8,423 nt of DNA. Origin: CAYUJH01 sp964394585. GTDB lineage: Bacteria > Bacteroidota > Bacteroidia > Cytophagales > Flammeovirgaceae. The stretch covers positions 1 to 8,423 of the forward strand of contig CAYMYI010000156.1 of NCBI GenBank assembly GCA_964394585.1, given 5' to 3'. Position 1 is the first letter of the stretch. Every line of letters begins with the position of its first letter. The position numbers and the translations under genes are program-made. Below are positions 1 through 6,344 of the stretch, one piece after another. The notes under the pieces are model-generated. The model made no database searches. It was not told where the DNA came from and saw only the letters and a list, made by a program, of their open reading frames with translations.

Positions 1-1
1 T

Positions 2-367
2 TACGCACCCTGCGCATTAGGTGCTACCATTAACGATACTACATTGCCTCAGTTGCAGTGCGATATCATCGCCGGGTGCGCTAACAATCAATTGGAAGAT
101 GAAGCAAAACATGGGAATGCTTGTGTAGAAAAGAACATCTTGTATGCCCCCGATTTTTTAGTAAATTCAGGAGGGGTAATTAATGTCTATGCCGAAGTGA
201 TAGGCACCGGTACCGATTGGACGATGGCTCAAACCGAAAAAATATACGACCAAACCCTAGAGGTACTATCTATTTCTACCAACGAACAGCGTAATACTCA
301 AGAAGTAGCTATAGAGTTGGCAATGCAGCGGATTGATAAAATTGGAAAAGTAAAAGTGAAGTATTGA
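2..367 (+). CDS. Leucine dehydrogenase-type amino-acid dehydrogenase, C-terminal part
   Basis: The open frame runs in from the left edge and gives 121 residues before a TGA stop; the N-terminal substrate domain with the catalytic lysine lies outside the window. What is visible is the NAD-binding half typical of the Glu/Leu/Phe/Val dehydrogenase family: YAPCALGATIND, then DIIAGCANNQL, then YAPDFLVNSGGVINVYAE. These match leucine dehydrogenase (Bacillus type: APCALGA, IAGSADNQL, NAGGVINVADE) better than hexameric glutamate dehydrogenases. The family reversibly deaminates branched-chain amino acids to 2-oxo acids with NAD+ in the cytoplasm. The gene is 5'-truncated only by the window edge and the visible end looks intact. 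Phenylalanine or valine specificity cannot be excluded from this part. The stop codon overlaps the start of scpA, so the two are probably cotranscribed. Confidence 0.88.
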   Translation, partial: YAPCALGATINDTTLPQLQCDIIAGCANNQLEDEAKHGNACVEKNILYAPDFLVNSGGVINVYAEVIGTGTDWTMAQTEKIYDQTLEVLSISTNEQRNTQEVAIELAMQRIDKIGKVKVKY

Positions 368-1125
368 GTTTCGAAATTAAGATACCACTATTTGAGGGGC
401 CTTTCGATTTGCTCCTCTTTTTTATTCGTAGGGATGAAATCGATATCCACGATATTCCTATTTCAAAAATAACGGACGACTTTCTGGGGTATATCCATCA
501 GCTCGAAGAACTCAACATGGAAGTAGCAAGTGAGTTTATGCTAGTAGCCGCTACGCTGATGAGCATAAAGGCTAAAATGCTACTTCCTCGTACAGAACGC
601 GATGAAGATGGAAATGAAATTGACCCAAGAAAAGAATTAGTGCAGCATTTGCTGGAGTACAAACGTTACAAAACAGTAACGGCTGTGTTTGAGTCGTGGG
701 AGGGCGATATGCTAACTAAGTACAAGCGGGGTAACGTATTCAAAGAAGTAAAAAACATAGCATCTTTGGGTAATGTAGAGGCAGAGCTTCAAGATATCGA
801 TCTTTTCAAATTGCTTTCTGTATATCAGACAGTTTTAGAAAGGGCAAAGTACCAAGTAAAAGATACAAAACACCAAGTAGTGCCTTTCCCTTACAATACT
901 GAAGATCAAAAGCAGTATATTATGACACAACTGTATACTCGAGAGAAAATATCGTTTCAGGAGCTTCTCATGCAAGACTATACAAAAGTAGCCTTGGTTT
1001 TTAACTTTCTTGCCATCTTAGAACTATTGGCAAGCAACGATATTCATTTAGTATTAGGAGAAGGCTTCAATAACTTTTGGGTTTCTCGCAAGCAAAGTAC
1101 TTCGGAATCTGAAATAAACAATTAG
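364..1125 (+). CDS. scpA: Segregation and condensation protein A (ScpA, kleisin)
   Basis: This 253-residue protein is the usual ScpA size. The N-terminal helical domain (about 1-80), which in the family binds the SMC neck, carries the hallmark FEGPFDLLLFFI (10-21), then EIDIHDIPISKITDDF (25-40) and MLVAATLMSIKAKMLLPR (59-76). The segment VQHLLEYKRYK (93-103) is also typical. The C-terminal part (about 190-240, with FNFLAILELLASNDI) fits the winged helix that binds the SMC head. ScpA bridges the SMC dimer with ScpB to form the bacterial condensin; neither smc nor scpB is in the window. The start is a TTG at 364: the conserved FEGP motif begins 10 residues in, and there is an in-frame TAA at 337 with no ATG or GTG between. 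The start overlaps the upstream stop by 4 bases, suggesting translational coupling. Confidence 0.95.
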   Translation: MSFEIKIPLFEGPFDLLLFFIRRDEIDIHDIPISKITDDFLGYIHQLEELNMEVASEFMLVAATLMSIKAKMLLPRTERDEDGNEIDPRKELVQHLLEYKRYKTVTAVFESWEGDMLTKYKRGNVFKEVKNIASLGNVEAELQDIDLFKLLSVYQTVLERAKYQVKDTKHQVVPFPYNTEDQKQYIMTQLYTREKISFQELLMQDYTKVALVFNFLAILELLASNDIHLVLGEGFNNFWVSRKQSTSESEINN

Positions 1126-1187
1126 GGTATAATTGTAATTCAATTAAACGTAAACAATACATTCTTTACCTACTGATTACCTGAGCT

Positions 1188-1823
1188 ATGGGCAGCAACA
1201 TACCAGAAAAAATTGTCGGCACTTTATTAGAAATTGGCGCTGTAAAACTGAACTTACAACATCCTTTTACATGGGCTTCTGGGTGGCACTCACCCATTTA
1301 TTGCGATAACCGACTAACGCTTTCATTTCCGGAAACCCGCAAATACATCCAACAACAACTAGTAGCTCTCATTGAAAAGCACTTTTCTCGAGTAGAAGGT
1401 ATTGCAGGAGTAGCTACGGCAGGAATCCCGCAAGGGGTACTCGTTGCTGACTCTCTCAACTTACCCTTTATGTATGTGCGTTCCAAGCCAAAGGCTCACG
1501 GCATGACTAATTTAATTGAAGGAGAAATGCTAACAGGCAGTAGCGTTGTAGTGGTAGAAGACCTCATCTCTACCGGCGGAAGTTCTTTAAAAGCTGTAGA
1601 TGCTCTGAAAGCAGCCGGATATCAGGTACTGGGTTTAGTGGCTATTTTTAGCTATGGATTTCCGATAGCCTCAGATGCCTTTAGCACTGCTAATATTCCA
1701 TTTCATACACTTTCCAATTATAATACGCTCATAAACATTGCGCTGCGGCAAGGGATTATCTCCGAAGCCGATATAGCCTCATTGCACGAATGGCGACTTT
1801 CGCCCGATACGTGGAAACGTTAG
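1188..1823 (+). CDS. pyrE: Orotate phosphoribosyltransferase
   Basis: PyrE joins orotate to PRPP to give orotidine 5'-monophosphate and pyrophosphate, the fifth step of de novo pyrimidine synthesis, in the cytoplasm. The 211 residues match the family's normal length. The type-I phosphoribosyltransferase PRPP-binding motif VVVVEDLISTGGSS lies at 120-133. The flexible catalytic loop is visible as YVRSKPKAHG (96-105), including the lysines and histidine expected there (K100, K102, H104). The N-terminal SGWHSPIYCDNR (31-42) is the orotate-side segment seen in PyrE. The ATG start lies 62 bases after scpA with no terminator between, so readthrough from scpA is possible. No attenuator-like structure was seen upstream. 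No Shine-Dalgarno site is apparent, as usual in this phylum. Confidence 0.96.
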   Translation: MGSNIPEKIVGTLLEIGAVKLNLQHPFTWASGWHSPIYCDNRLTLSFPETRKYIQQQLVALIEKHFSRVEGIAGVATAGIPQGVLVADSLNLPFMYVRSKPKAHGMTNLIEGEMLTGSSVVVVEDLISTGGSSLKAVDALKAAGYQVLGLVAIFSYGFPIASDAFSTANIPFHTLSNYNTLINIALRQGIISEADIASLHEWRLSPDTWKR

Positions 1824-1864
1824 GTGCAACTTTCAAAACATTTGTATTTTATATAAGCACACTT

Positions 1865-1900
1865 GTTACGGTTTACGCCGTTTACGTCATGGTATCTTTT
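1865..1900 (+). promoter_or_regulatory. Candidate promoter/operator region upstream of the sigma factor gene
   Basis: Three close copies of GTT(T)ACG sit in a row: GTTACG (1865-1870), GTTTACG (1871-1877) and GTTTACG (1880-1886). Part of this also forms ACGG-tttacg-CCGT. Just downstream, TATCTTTT (1893-1900) matches five of the six fixed bases of the Bacteroidota -7 element TAnnTTTG. A TTTA lies 17 bases upstream of it inside the second repeat, as a weak -33 element. ECF sigma genes are often autoregulated, so the repeats could mark a dedicated promoter or operator. This is pattern reading only; none of it is proved. Confidence 0.25.
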
Positions 1901-1979
1901 ACACACTTCCAACCTTCTTATTAGAGGAGGGGTCTTAACAAAGAGGTGTTTCTTCTGCACTTAGAAATATCACAAACTG

Positions 1980-2540
1980 ATGGGTAGCGAAAAAAAGCTG
2001 CTTGAAAAAGCTATAAAAGGAAACAGAAAAGCACAATATGCCCTTTACGAGGCTTATTGTGGTAAGTTGATGGTGGTATGTATGCGTTATTCCAAGAAAA
2101 AAGAAGATGCAGAGGATATCCTTCAAGAAGGTTTTATTAAAGTTTTTAGTAAGCTAAGTACGTTCCGAAACGAATCAAGCTTTTATGCTTGGGCGAAACG
2201 AATTATGATTAATACGGCATTGAACTACCATCGAAGTAAGTTTCACGATCAGCCCATGGTCGATGTAGATACCATGCACGACCTTGCCGATGACAATCTG
2301 ATTATTTCGAACTATAGCTTTCAAGAACTTTTGAAGATGTTACAACAGCTTCCGCACGGATGCCAAGCAGTATTTAATCTATATGCAGTAGAGGGCTTTT
2401 CGCATAAAGAAATTGCTGAAGAACTTGGAATCAGTGTGGGAACTTCTAAATCACAATATGCACGTGCAAAAAGCTTATTGAAAGAGATGGTACAGGCATC
2501 GGAAGTGGTTCACTACGAAAAACAAGAAAATGGCAAATAA
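1980..2540 (+). CDS. ECF-family RNA polymerase sigma factor
   Basis: This 186-residue protein has the two-domain layout of extracytoplasmic-function sigma factors. Region 2 (about 17-85) contains the core-binding signature DAEDILQEGFIKVF (43-56) and the -10 recognition helix FYAWAKRIMINTALNYHR (68-85). Region 4 (about 115-170) contains LPHGCQAVFNLYAVEG and the helix-turn-helix SHKEIAEELGISVGTSKSQY (141-160). Regions 1 and 3 are absent, as expected. It should direct RNA polymerase to a small promoter set when released from its anti-sigma factor. The ATG is supported by an in-frame TAG at 1962-1964 just upstream. The last 11 bases overlap the next gene, a predicted membrane anti-sigma/beta-barrel protein, which points to translational coupling and to that protein as its partner. 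The regulon cannot be deduced from the window. Confidence 0.95.
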   Translation: MGSEKKLLEKAIKGNRKAQYALYEAYCGKLMVVCMRYSKKKEDAEDILQEGFIKVFSKLSTFRNESSFYAWAKRIMINTALNYHRSKFHDQPMVDVDTMHDLADDNLIISNYSFQELLKMLQQLPHGCQAVFNLYAVEGFSHKEIAEELGISVGTSKSQYARAKSLLKEMVQASEVVHYEKQENGK

Positions 2541-3914
2541 ACGTAGCTTCGATAACGAATGGGAAAAAGCATTTGAAGGTGCAGAAATGACTCCAAGTAG
2601 TGGAGTATGGAAAAAAATTGAAGCAGGTTTACCACCTCAATCTAAGAACCGTGCATTTCTATATTGGCGTGTAGCTGCAGCAGTGCTGTTGTTGTTATTG
2701 TTGCCACTTGGAGGTTACCTACTTTGGAATATACCTTCTGAAGGTGATTCTATCGCCCAAGGTGAACGCAATTTGAAAACGACAGATACTAGCCAACCTA
2801 ACATATTACCTGATTCTCTCACAGAAGAAACTCTTCAGCGGGTTGATTCATTCTTCCTTAATCCGGCTCATCAGTTTGTTGCGCCAAAAGTTACTCATTC
2901 GCATTATGCAGGGAACTTAGCTACTCAGCAAAAACTATTGGAGCAACGTATAACTCCGTTTATTGAGAATAGGCTGAGCTCGCAATATTTAATTACCGAT
3001 GTAGAGCCTTTCCCCTCAATTCCGGCTCTTTATCAATGGCAGTATGAACATAAACGATTNNNNNNNNNNATCGGAAAGTGCCTTATGGATTGCGCAGAAC
3101 CCCGAAACGCCCACAAAAACCTGAGTTTTTTGTAAAGGCAAACGTAAGTACTAATGTATTTGAGCCTAACTTTCGATTAAAACGTGTTTCAGATTATTCA
3201 TCTAACTACCGCATTTATAATGCTGTATATTCTTTCCGTGCTGATGAAAGTTCTATGGACGTGGTGCCAATTTCTGATGTCGTAGAAGAGAATTTATCGT
3301 ACCAGCAAGCCAGTCCTTCGTTTTCATATTCTGCCGGAGTAAACTATGGTGTTTTGCTGTTTAACCATTGGACATTACAAACCGGTATATATTACCATGA
3401 TTTCCGCACGGTTTCTAATACAAACCTAACAGTAAGTGATATTGATGGAGTACAAGAGTACCCTTTGGCAATTAATACCGTTCCTGAGCGTATCGTTCGG
3501 ATTCCGACAATTAATTCTGTAAATAATTATACCCTTGAAAACCGCTTTAGTTTGATATCGGTACCGTTCGAAACCGGCGTTCAGTTTCAACACCGGAAGC
3601 GTACCATTATTTTGAAGGCAGGTGTTTCTGCAGATTTTTTCTTGCAAAATACTATTACAGATGCACAAGGAAATCTTGATGTTTTCTCAGTGAAAACCGG
3701 TGATAGTGAAAACCCTTACCGTGCTATGAGCTTTTCAGGACTTTTTGGTGCAGAGGTATCCTTATTTTCAACAAAACAATATGGTGTATTTTTAGAAGGT
3801 ATGTATCGTACACCATTTGGAAGTAATACACACGATGAGGCTTCCTTTACAAGCCAACCTGAGTCGGTAACATTTGGTCTTAACTTTCGCTACTTCTTAG
3901 AGCGAAAATTTTAG
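2530..3914 (+). CDS. Predicted anti-sigma factor with inner-membrane helix and C-terminal outer-membrane beta-barrel (interrupted by assembly gap)
   Basis: Before the Ns there are 176 complete codons. A short cytoplasmic segment (1-42) carries EWEKAFEGAEMTP and VWKKIEAGL, a tryptophan-containing pattern common at the N-terminus of Bacteroidota anti-sigma proteins. One hydrophobic helix follows at about 43-66 (WRVAAAVLLLLLLPLGGYLLW) and then a polar, presumably periplasmic linker. After the Ns the frame reopens at 3072 and gives 280 residues. It begins with a basic, proline-rich stretch (RRTPKRPQKPE), followed by about eight amphipathic beta-strand-like segments by eye. It ends in NFRYFLERKF with a terminal phenylalanine, as in outer-membrane barrels. 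The two halves lie in different frames only because ten Ns were inserted; they join if the missing length is 2 modulo 3. The inferred role is to hold the adjacent sigma factor inactive and release it in response to an envelope signal. A true frameshift or two separate genes is less likely. Confidence 0.8.
3060..3069. other. Assembly gap (ten Ns)
   Basis: Ten consecutive N bases interrupt the anti-sigma/beta-barrel gene in its periplasmic linker, just before the first barrel strand. A run of exactly ten looks like a fixed placeholder rather than a measured length. The coding frame is position 1 modulo 3 before the gap and 0 modulo 3 after it, so the true sequence should be 2 modulo 3 in length (2, 5, 8, 11 and so on) if the gene is intact. 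Reading across the Ns as they stand gives a false stop at 3133-3135. Confidence 0.98.
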
Positions 3915-3945
3915 CCTTTCCGAACAATTTCCGAAAAGGCTAAAA
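3909..3945. terminator. Inverted-repeat terminator between convergent genes
   Basis: The arm TTTTAGCCTTT (3909-3919) pairs perfectly over 11 bases with AAAGGCTAAAA (3935-3945), around a 15-base loop. The TAG stop of the + strand beta-barrel gene lies inside the left arm. Read on the - strand, the hairpin is followed by TTTT, giving a modest U-tract for the dehydrogenase gene that ends 35 bases before it. On the + strand the sequence after the stem is A-rich, so it is better oriented for the - strand gene, though it may act on both. Confidence 0.65.
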
Positions 3946-3979
3946 CTAAAAAATGAATATGGGGATATACTACAGTTTG

Positions 3980-4861
3980 TTATCCCTTTTTACTTTTTCC
4001 TCGAATAATGGCTTCTATCTGAACCCACATTTCTGCAGGTACTTCATCAAGCCCGTTGAACTGTCCGGCTCCTTTGAGCCATTCGCCACCATCAATCGTG
4101 ATGACCTCACCATTTATATATGAAGCGTAATCAGAAACCATGTAGGCTGCTAGGTTAGCAAGTTCTTGGTGGTCGCCCACTCGTTTTAGTGGAATGCGGT
4201 TAACAGGATCGGTTAAGTGGCGCATATTTTCAGGGAAAAGCCGATCCCAAGCACCTTTCGTAGGGAAAGGTCCTGGAGCAATAGCATTACTACGGATACC
4301 GTACTTACCCCATTCTACAGCGAGCGAGCGAGTAAGAGCTAACACACCGGCTTTGGCACATGCAGAAGGCACAACATAGCCTGAACCGGTCCATGCATAT
4401 GTAGTTACAATATTTAAAAAGTTACCTTGTTTTTTGTTGGCAATCCATTGTTTGCCAGCGCAAAGCGTAGTATTATAAGTTCCTTGTAACACAATGCCTA
4501 CTATGGTATCAAATGCTTTGGGACTTAGGCTTTCCGTGGGACTTATAAAGTTACCGGCGGCGTTGTTTACTACTACATCGAGTGTACCAAGTTTTGATTG
4601 AGTTGCCTCGAGAGCTTTTTCAACATCTAAGTAGTTGCGTACATCGCAAGCTACAGCCATTACCTCTCCACTAGTTTGTTCACGAAGTTCTTCAGCTGTT
4701 TTTTCAAGTACTTCAAGCTTTCGGCTCGCAATAGCCACTTTAGCGCCAAGTTCAAGGAAGTACTTCGTCATGGACTTTCCAAGACCTGTACCCCCTCCTG
4801 TTACGAAGATTACCTTATCCTTTAAAGCTTCTGGTTGTAACATGGGTTGTTGATGCGTCAT
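3980..4861 (-). CDS. 2,4-dienoyl-CoA reductase-like short-chain dehydrogenase
   Basis: From the ATG at 4861 the protein has 293 residues. It has the Rossmann cofactor motif TGGGTGLG (21-28), ASRK (45-48) near the adenosine-phosphate site, suggesting NADPH, and NNAAGNFISPTE (99-110). The active-site stretch is TTYAWTGSGYVVPSACAK (153-170). This closely follows mitochondrial 2,4-dienoyl-CoA reductase, which has NNAAGNFISPTE, a Tyr-Lys pair 15 residues apart and a C-terminal EFND segment; here Y155 and K170 are 15 apart and QFNGLDEV is near the end. The usual YxxxK tyrosine position is serine (S166), as in that enzyme. The family reduces 2,4-dienoyl-CoA with NADPH during beta-oxidation of polyunsaturated fatty acids. 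A TTG at 4900 would add 13 residues unlike the family. The ATG at 4843 is an alternative start. Another enoyl-CoA or 3-oxoacyl reductase role is possible. Confidence 0.88.
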   Translation of the reverse strand: MTHQQPMLQPEALKDKVIFVTGGGTGLGKSMTKYFLELGAKVAIASRKLEVLEKTAEELREQTSGEVMAVACDVRNYLDVEKALEATQSKLGTLDVVVNNAAGNFISPTESLSPKAFDTIVGIVLQGTYNTTLCAGKQWIANKKQGNFLNIVTTYAWTGSGYVVPSACAKAGVLALTRSLAVEWGKYGIRSNAIAPGPFPTKGAWDRLFPENMRHLTDPVNRIPLKRVGDHQELANLAAYMVSDYASYINGEVITIDGGEWLKGAGQFNGLDEVPAEMWVQIEAIIRGKSKKG

Positions 4862-4918
4862 TTTTTTAAAGGTTAAATAGAAAATTGCTTTTACGTTCAA
4901 GTGAATTTAACCATAAAA

Positions 4919-4957
4919 GTTTGTTACTCTACGATATTCTAAACATTCGTTTGTAAC
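4919..4957. repeat. Pair of 9-base direct repeats upstream of the dienoyl-CoA reductase gene
   Basis: GTTTGTTAC (4919-4927) and GTTTGTAAC (4949-4957) differ at one base and start 30 bases apart, roughly three helical turns. They lie about 58 and 88 bases upstream of the - strand ATG at 4861, within the probable promoter region. They could be regulator-binding sites, but two short AT-rich repeats can arise by chance. No convincing -33/-7 promoter pair was found beside them. Confidence 0.25.
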
Positions 4958-4999
4958 ATGATATACTAAATAACCTTAGCTGGCGAGCACACAAAGTAC

Positions 5000-5035
5000 A
5001 AAAAACCGCCTCTATAGTTTAAAAGAAGCGGTTTT
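5000..5035 (-). terminator. Intrinsic terminator of the DUF349-repeat gene
   Basis: On the - strand, a stem built from AAAACCGC and GCGGTTTT (5028-5035 with 5002-5009) is extended by three more pairs (TCT 5011-5013 with AGA 5024-5026) after one mismatch, with a 10-base loop. Six uridines (complement of 5000-5005) form its 3' side. It lies 28 bases beyond the stop codon at 5064. It separates this gene from the dehydrogenase gene downstream on the same strand, so the two are probably transcribed independently. Confidence 0.85.
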
Positions 5036-5063
5036 GTAGAATTTATGACGACTTAGTATTGAA

Positions 5064-6344
5064 TTAGCGCTCTAGTTGGCCTTCTAATTTCTTTAAAATG
5101 CGCTGCTTTGTTTTTAGGCGATTTACAAAGTTGTTTCGCTGTTGTTGTAATTGGGCATTAGAAGGGTTTCTAGGTTGCGAAAGCTCGTAAAAATACTTGT
5201 TGTTAAATGCATTTAGTTCGTCTTGGTCTTTTTTGATAGACTCCATTAATAAGTCAATCTTGATACGAGCTTGCTCGTGTAGTGGTCGTGTGTGTAAATC
5301 GTTATTAAAATAGCTAGCAGTTTTTTCAAGAAAATGTGTTTCGAAAATTTCGTTACAAGCAATCCGAAACTTGAGGTTAAGGTCTCTATCTTCGGGTTCA
5401 GGGAGCTTGCCAAGATTTTTCCACTGATTCTGTATTTTCTTGATTTTGATAATATTGTATTGGTGGTCGCTCTTTAAAATTTCTTCTACTTCTCCGTATA
5501 GTTCCTTTTTAATATCAATAGGTGCTTTAGGTTTGAAGCTTCCTTCAGGTTGAGATTTTAGACGGTGGAAGAAAGTCTGCGTTTCTTTTTGAAAATCGTA
5601 TTGCAGTTTTTTGTATTTGAAAGCGGGGATTCGCCCTACATTTTTCCAATCTTGTTGGATGGCTTTTACCTTTTGGGTAAATGCTGGTCCGCCGCCTTTT
5701 CGGTTGATAAACCGTACTTCTTCGAGCATATCGTAATACAGCTTAGTACGATCCCTAACAATTTGGGCTTGTTCTGCAAAGAATTCTTTTCTTCTGTTGA
5801 AGAATGTTTCTAGGGCGTCATTAAAGCGCTCGCTCAATTGTTCTTCTTCTTCTTTATAAGCGCTGCCTGTTTTTATCCAGTTTAACTTTAGCTCTTTGAT
5901 TTTTACGGAAGCGTACTTCCAATCAGTGCTATCTTTTAGCGCTTCAATTTCGGCAAGTAGCGACTTTTTGATGTCGTAGTTTTTAGCTCTATTCTTTTCA
6001 ATGTATGTATTGATTTGGTCTTCTAGTTCATTTATTAGCTTAAAAAGACTTTCAAAATCGCCTAACCCATTGTACTGTGCTAGGTAAGAGCGCATATGGA
6101 TGAGTTTCATTAAGTACGAGCCTTTATTTTCCGATTCGTTGACGGCTTCTCTCACTCCATCAATTTTTGTTTTTAACATTTCGAAGCGGTTCACAAAATA
6201 TTGAAGGCTTTCTTCGTCTGAGTTGCGTACTACTCCAATCTCTCTGTCTTGAAATCCGTGGTATCCTTTTAGATAAACTTTGCCTTCTTTTACATAGCCG
6301 TACTCTGTTATTTCGGGGTATTCTTTAATTTCTGAAGTTGACAT
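5064..6344 (-). CDS. Protein with three DUF349 repeats, function unknown
   Basis: This 426-residue soluble, highly charged, mostly helical protein has no signal peptide or membrane segment. Three copies of the DUF349 pattern (Trp, Gly three or four residues on, then a charged helix ending in a Phe pair or similar) are visible. They are WIKTGSAYKEEEEQLSERF (156-174) with FF at 181-182; WKNVGRIPAFKYKKLQYDF (233-251) with FF at 258-259; and WKNLGKLPEPEDRDLNLKF (308-326) with IF at 333-334. The tryptophans are 77 and 75 residues apart, so the repeats are regular. The N-terminal 120 residues are less repetitive, with a short YVKEGKVYLKGYHGFQDREIG segment that looks beta-rich. The C-terminus (about 355-426) is rich in Gln, Asn and Lys and likely coiled coil. 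DUF349 proteins are widespread in Bacteroidota, but I know no established function. The gene has its own terminator and a divergent upstream region. Confidence 0.88.
   Translation of the reverse strand: MSTSEIKEYPEITEYGYVKEGKVYLKGYHGFQDREIGVVRNSDEESLQYFVNRFEMLKTKIDGVREAVNESENKGSYLMKLIHMRSYLAQYNGLGDFESLFKLINELEDQINTYIEKNRAKNYDIKKSLLAEIEALKDSTDWKYASVKIKELKLNWIKTGSAYKEEEEQLSERFNDALETFFNRRKEFFAEQAQIVRDRTKLYYDMLEEVRFINRKGGGPAFTQKVKAIQQDWKNVGRIPAFKYKKLQYDFQKETQTFFHRLKSQPEGSFKPKAPIDIKKELYGEVEEILKSDHQYNIIKIKKIQNQWKNLGKLPEPEDRDLNLKFRIACNEIFETHFLEKTASYFNNDLHTRPLHEQARIKIDLLMESIKKDQDELNAFNNKYFYELSQPRNPSNAQLQQQRNNFVNRLKTKQRILKKLEGQLER

Noticed and set aside
1126..1187. A dedicated pyrE promoter (TTG near 1133 and TACATTCT)
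   Set aside because: The -7 match has only four of six fixed bases and the spacing is loose, so readthrough from scpA explains expression as well.
1935..2126. A 63-residue - strand frame across the start of the sigma factor gene
   Set aside because: It overlaps conserved region 2 of the sigma factor and has no family features.
3078..3135. Two separate overlapping genes around the N run
   Set aside because: The overlap arises only from taking ten Ns as a real length. The pre-gap frame has no barrel after the gap, and the post-gap frame lacks a signal peptide and is open from its first base.
4862..4900. Extension of the dienoyl-CoA reductase to a TTG start at 4900
   Set aside because: It would add 13 residues with no counterpart in the family, while the ATG at 4861 follows an A-rich stretch typical of starts in this phylum.
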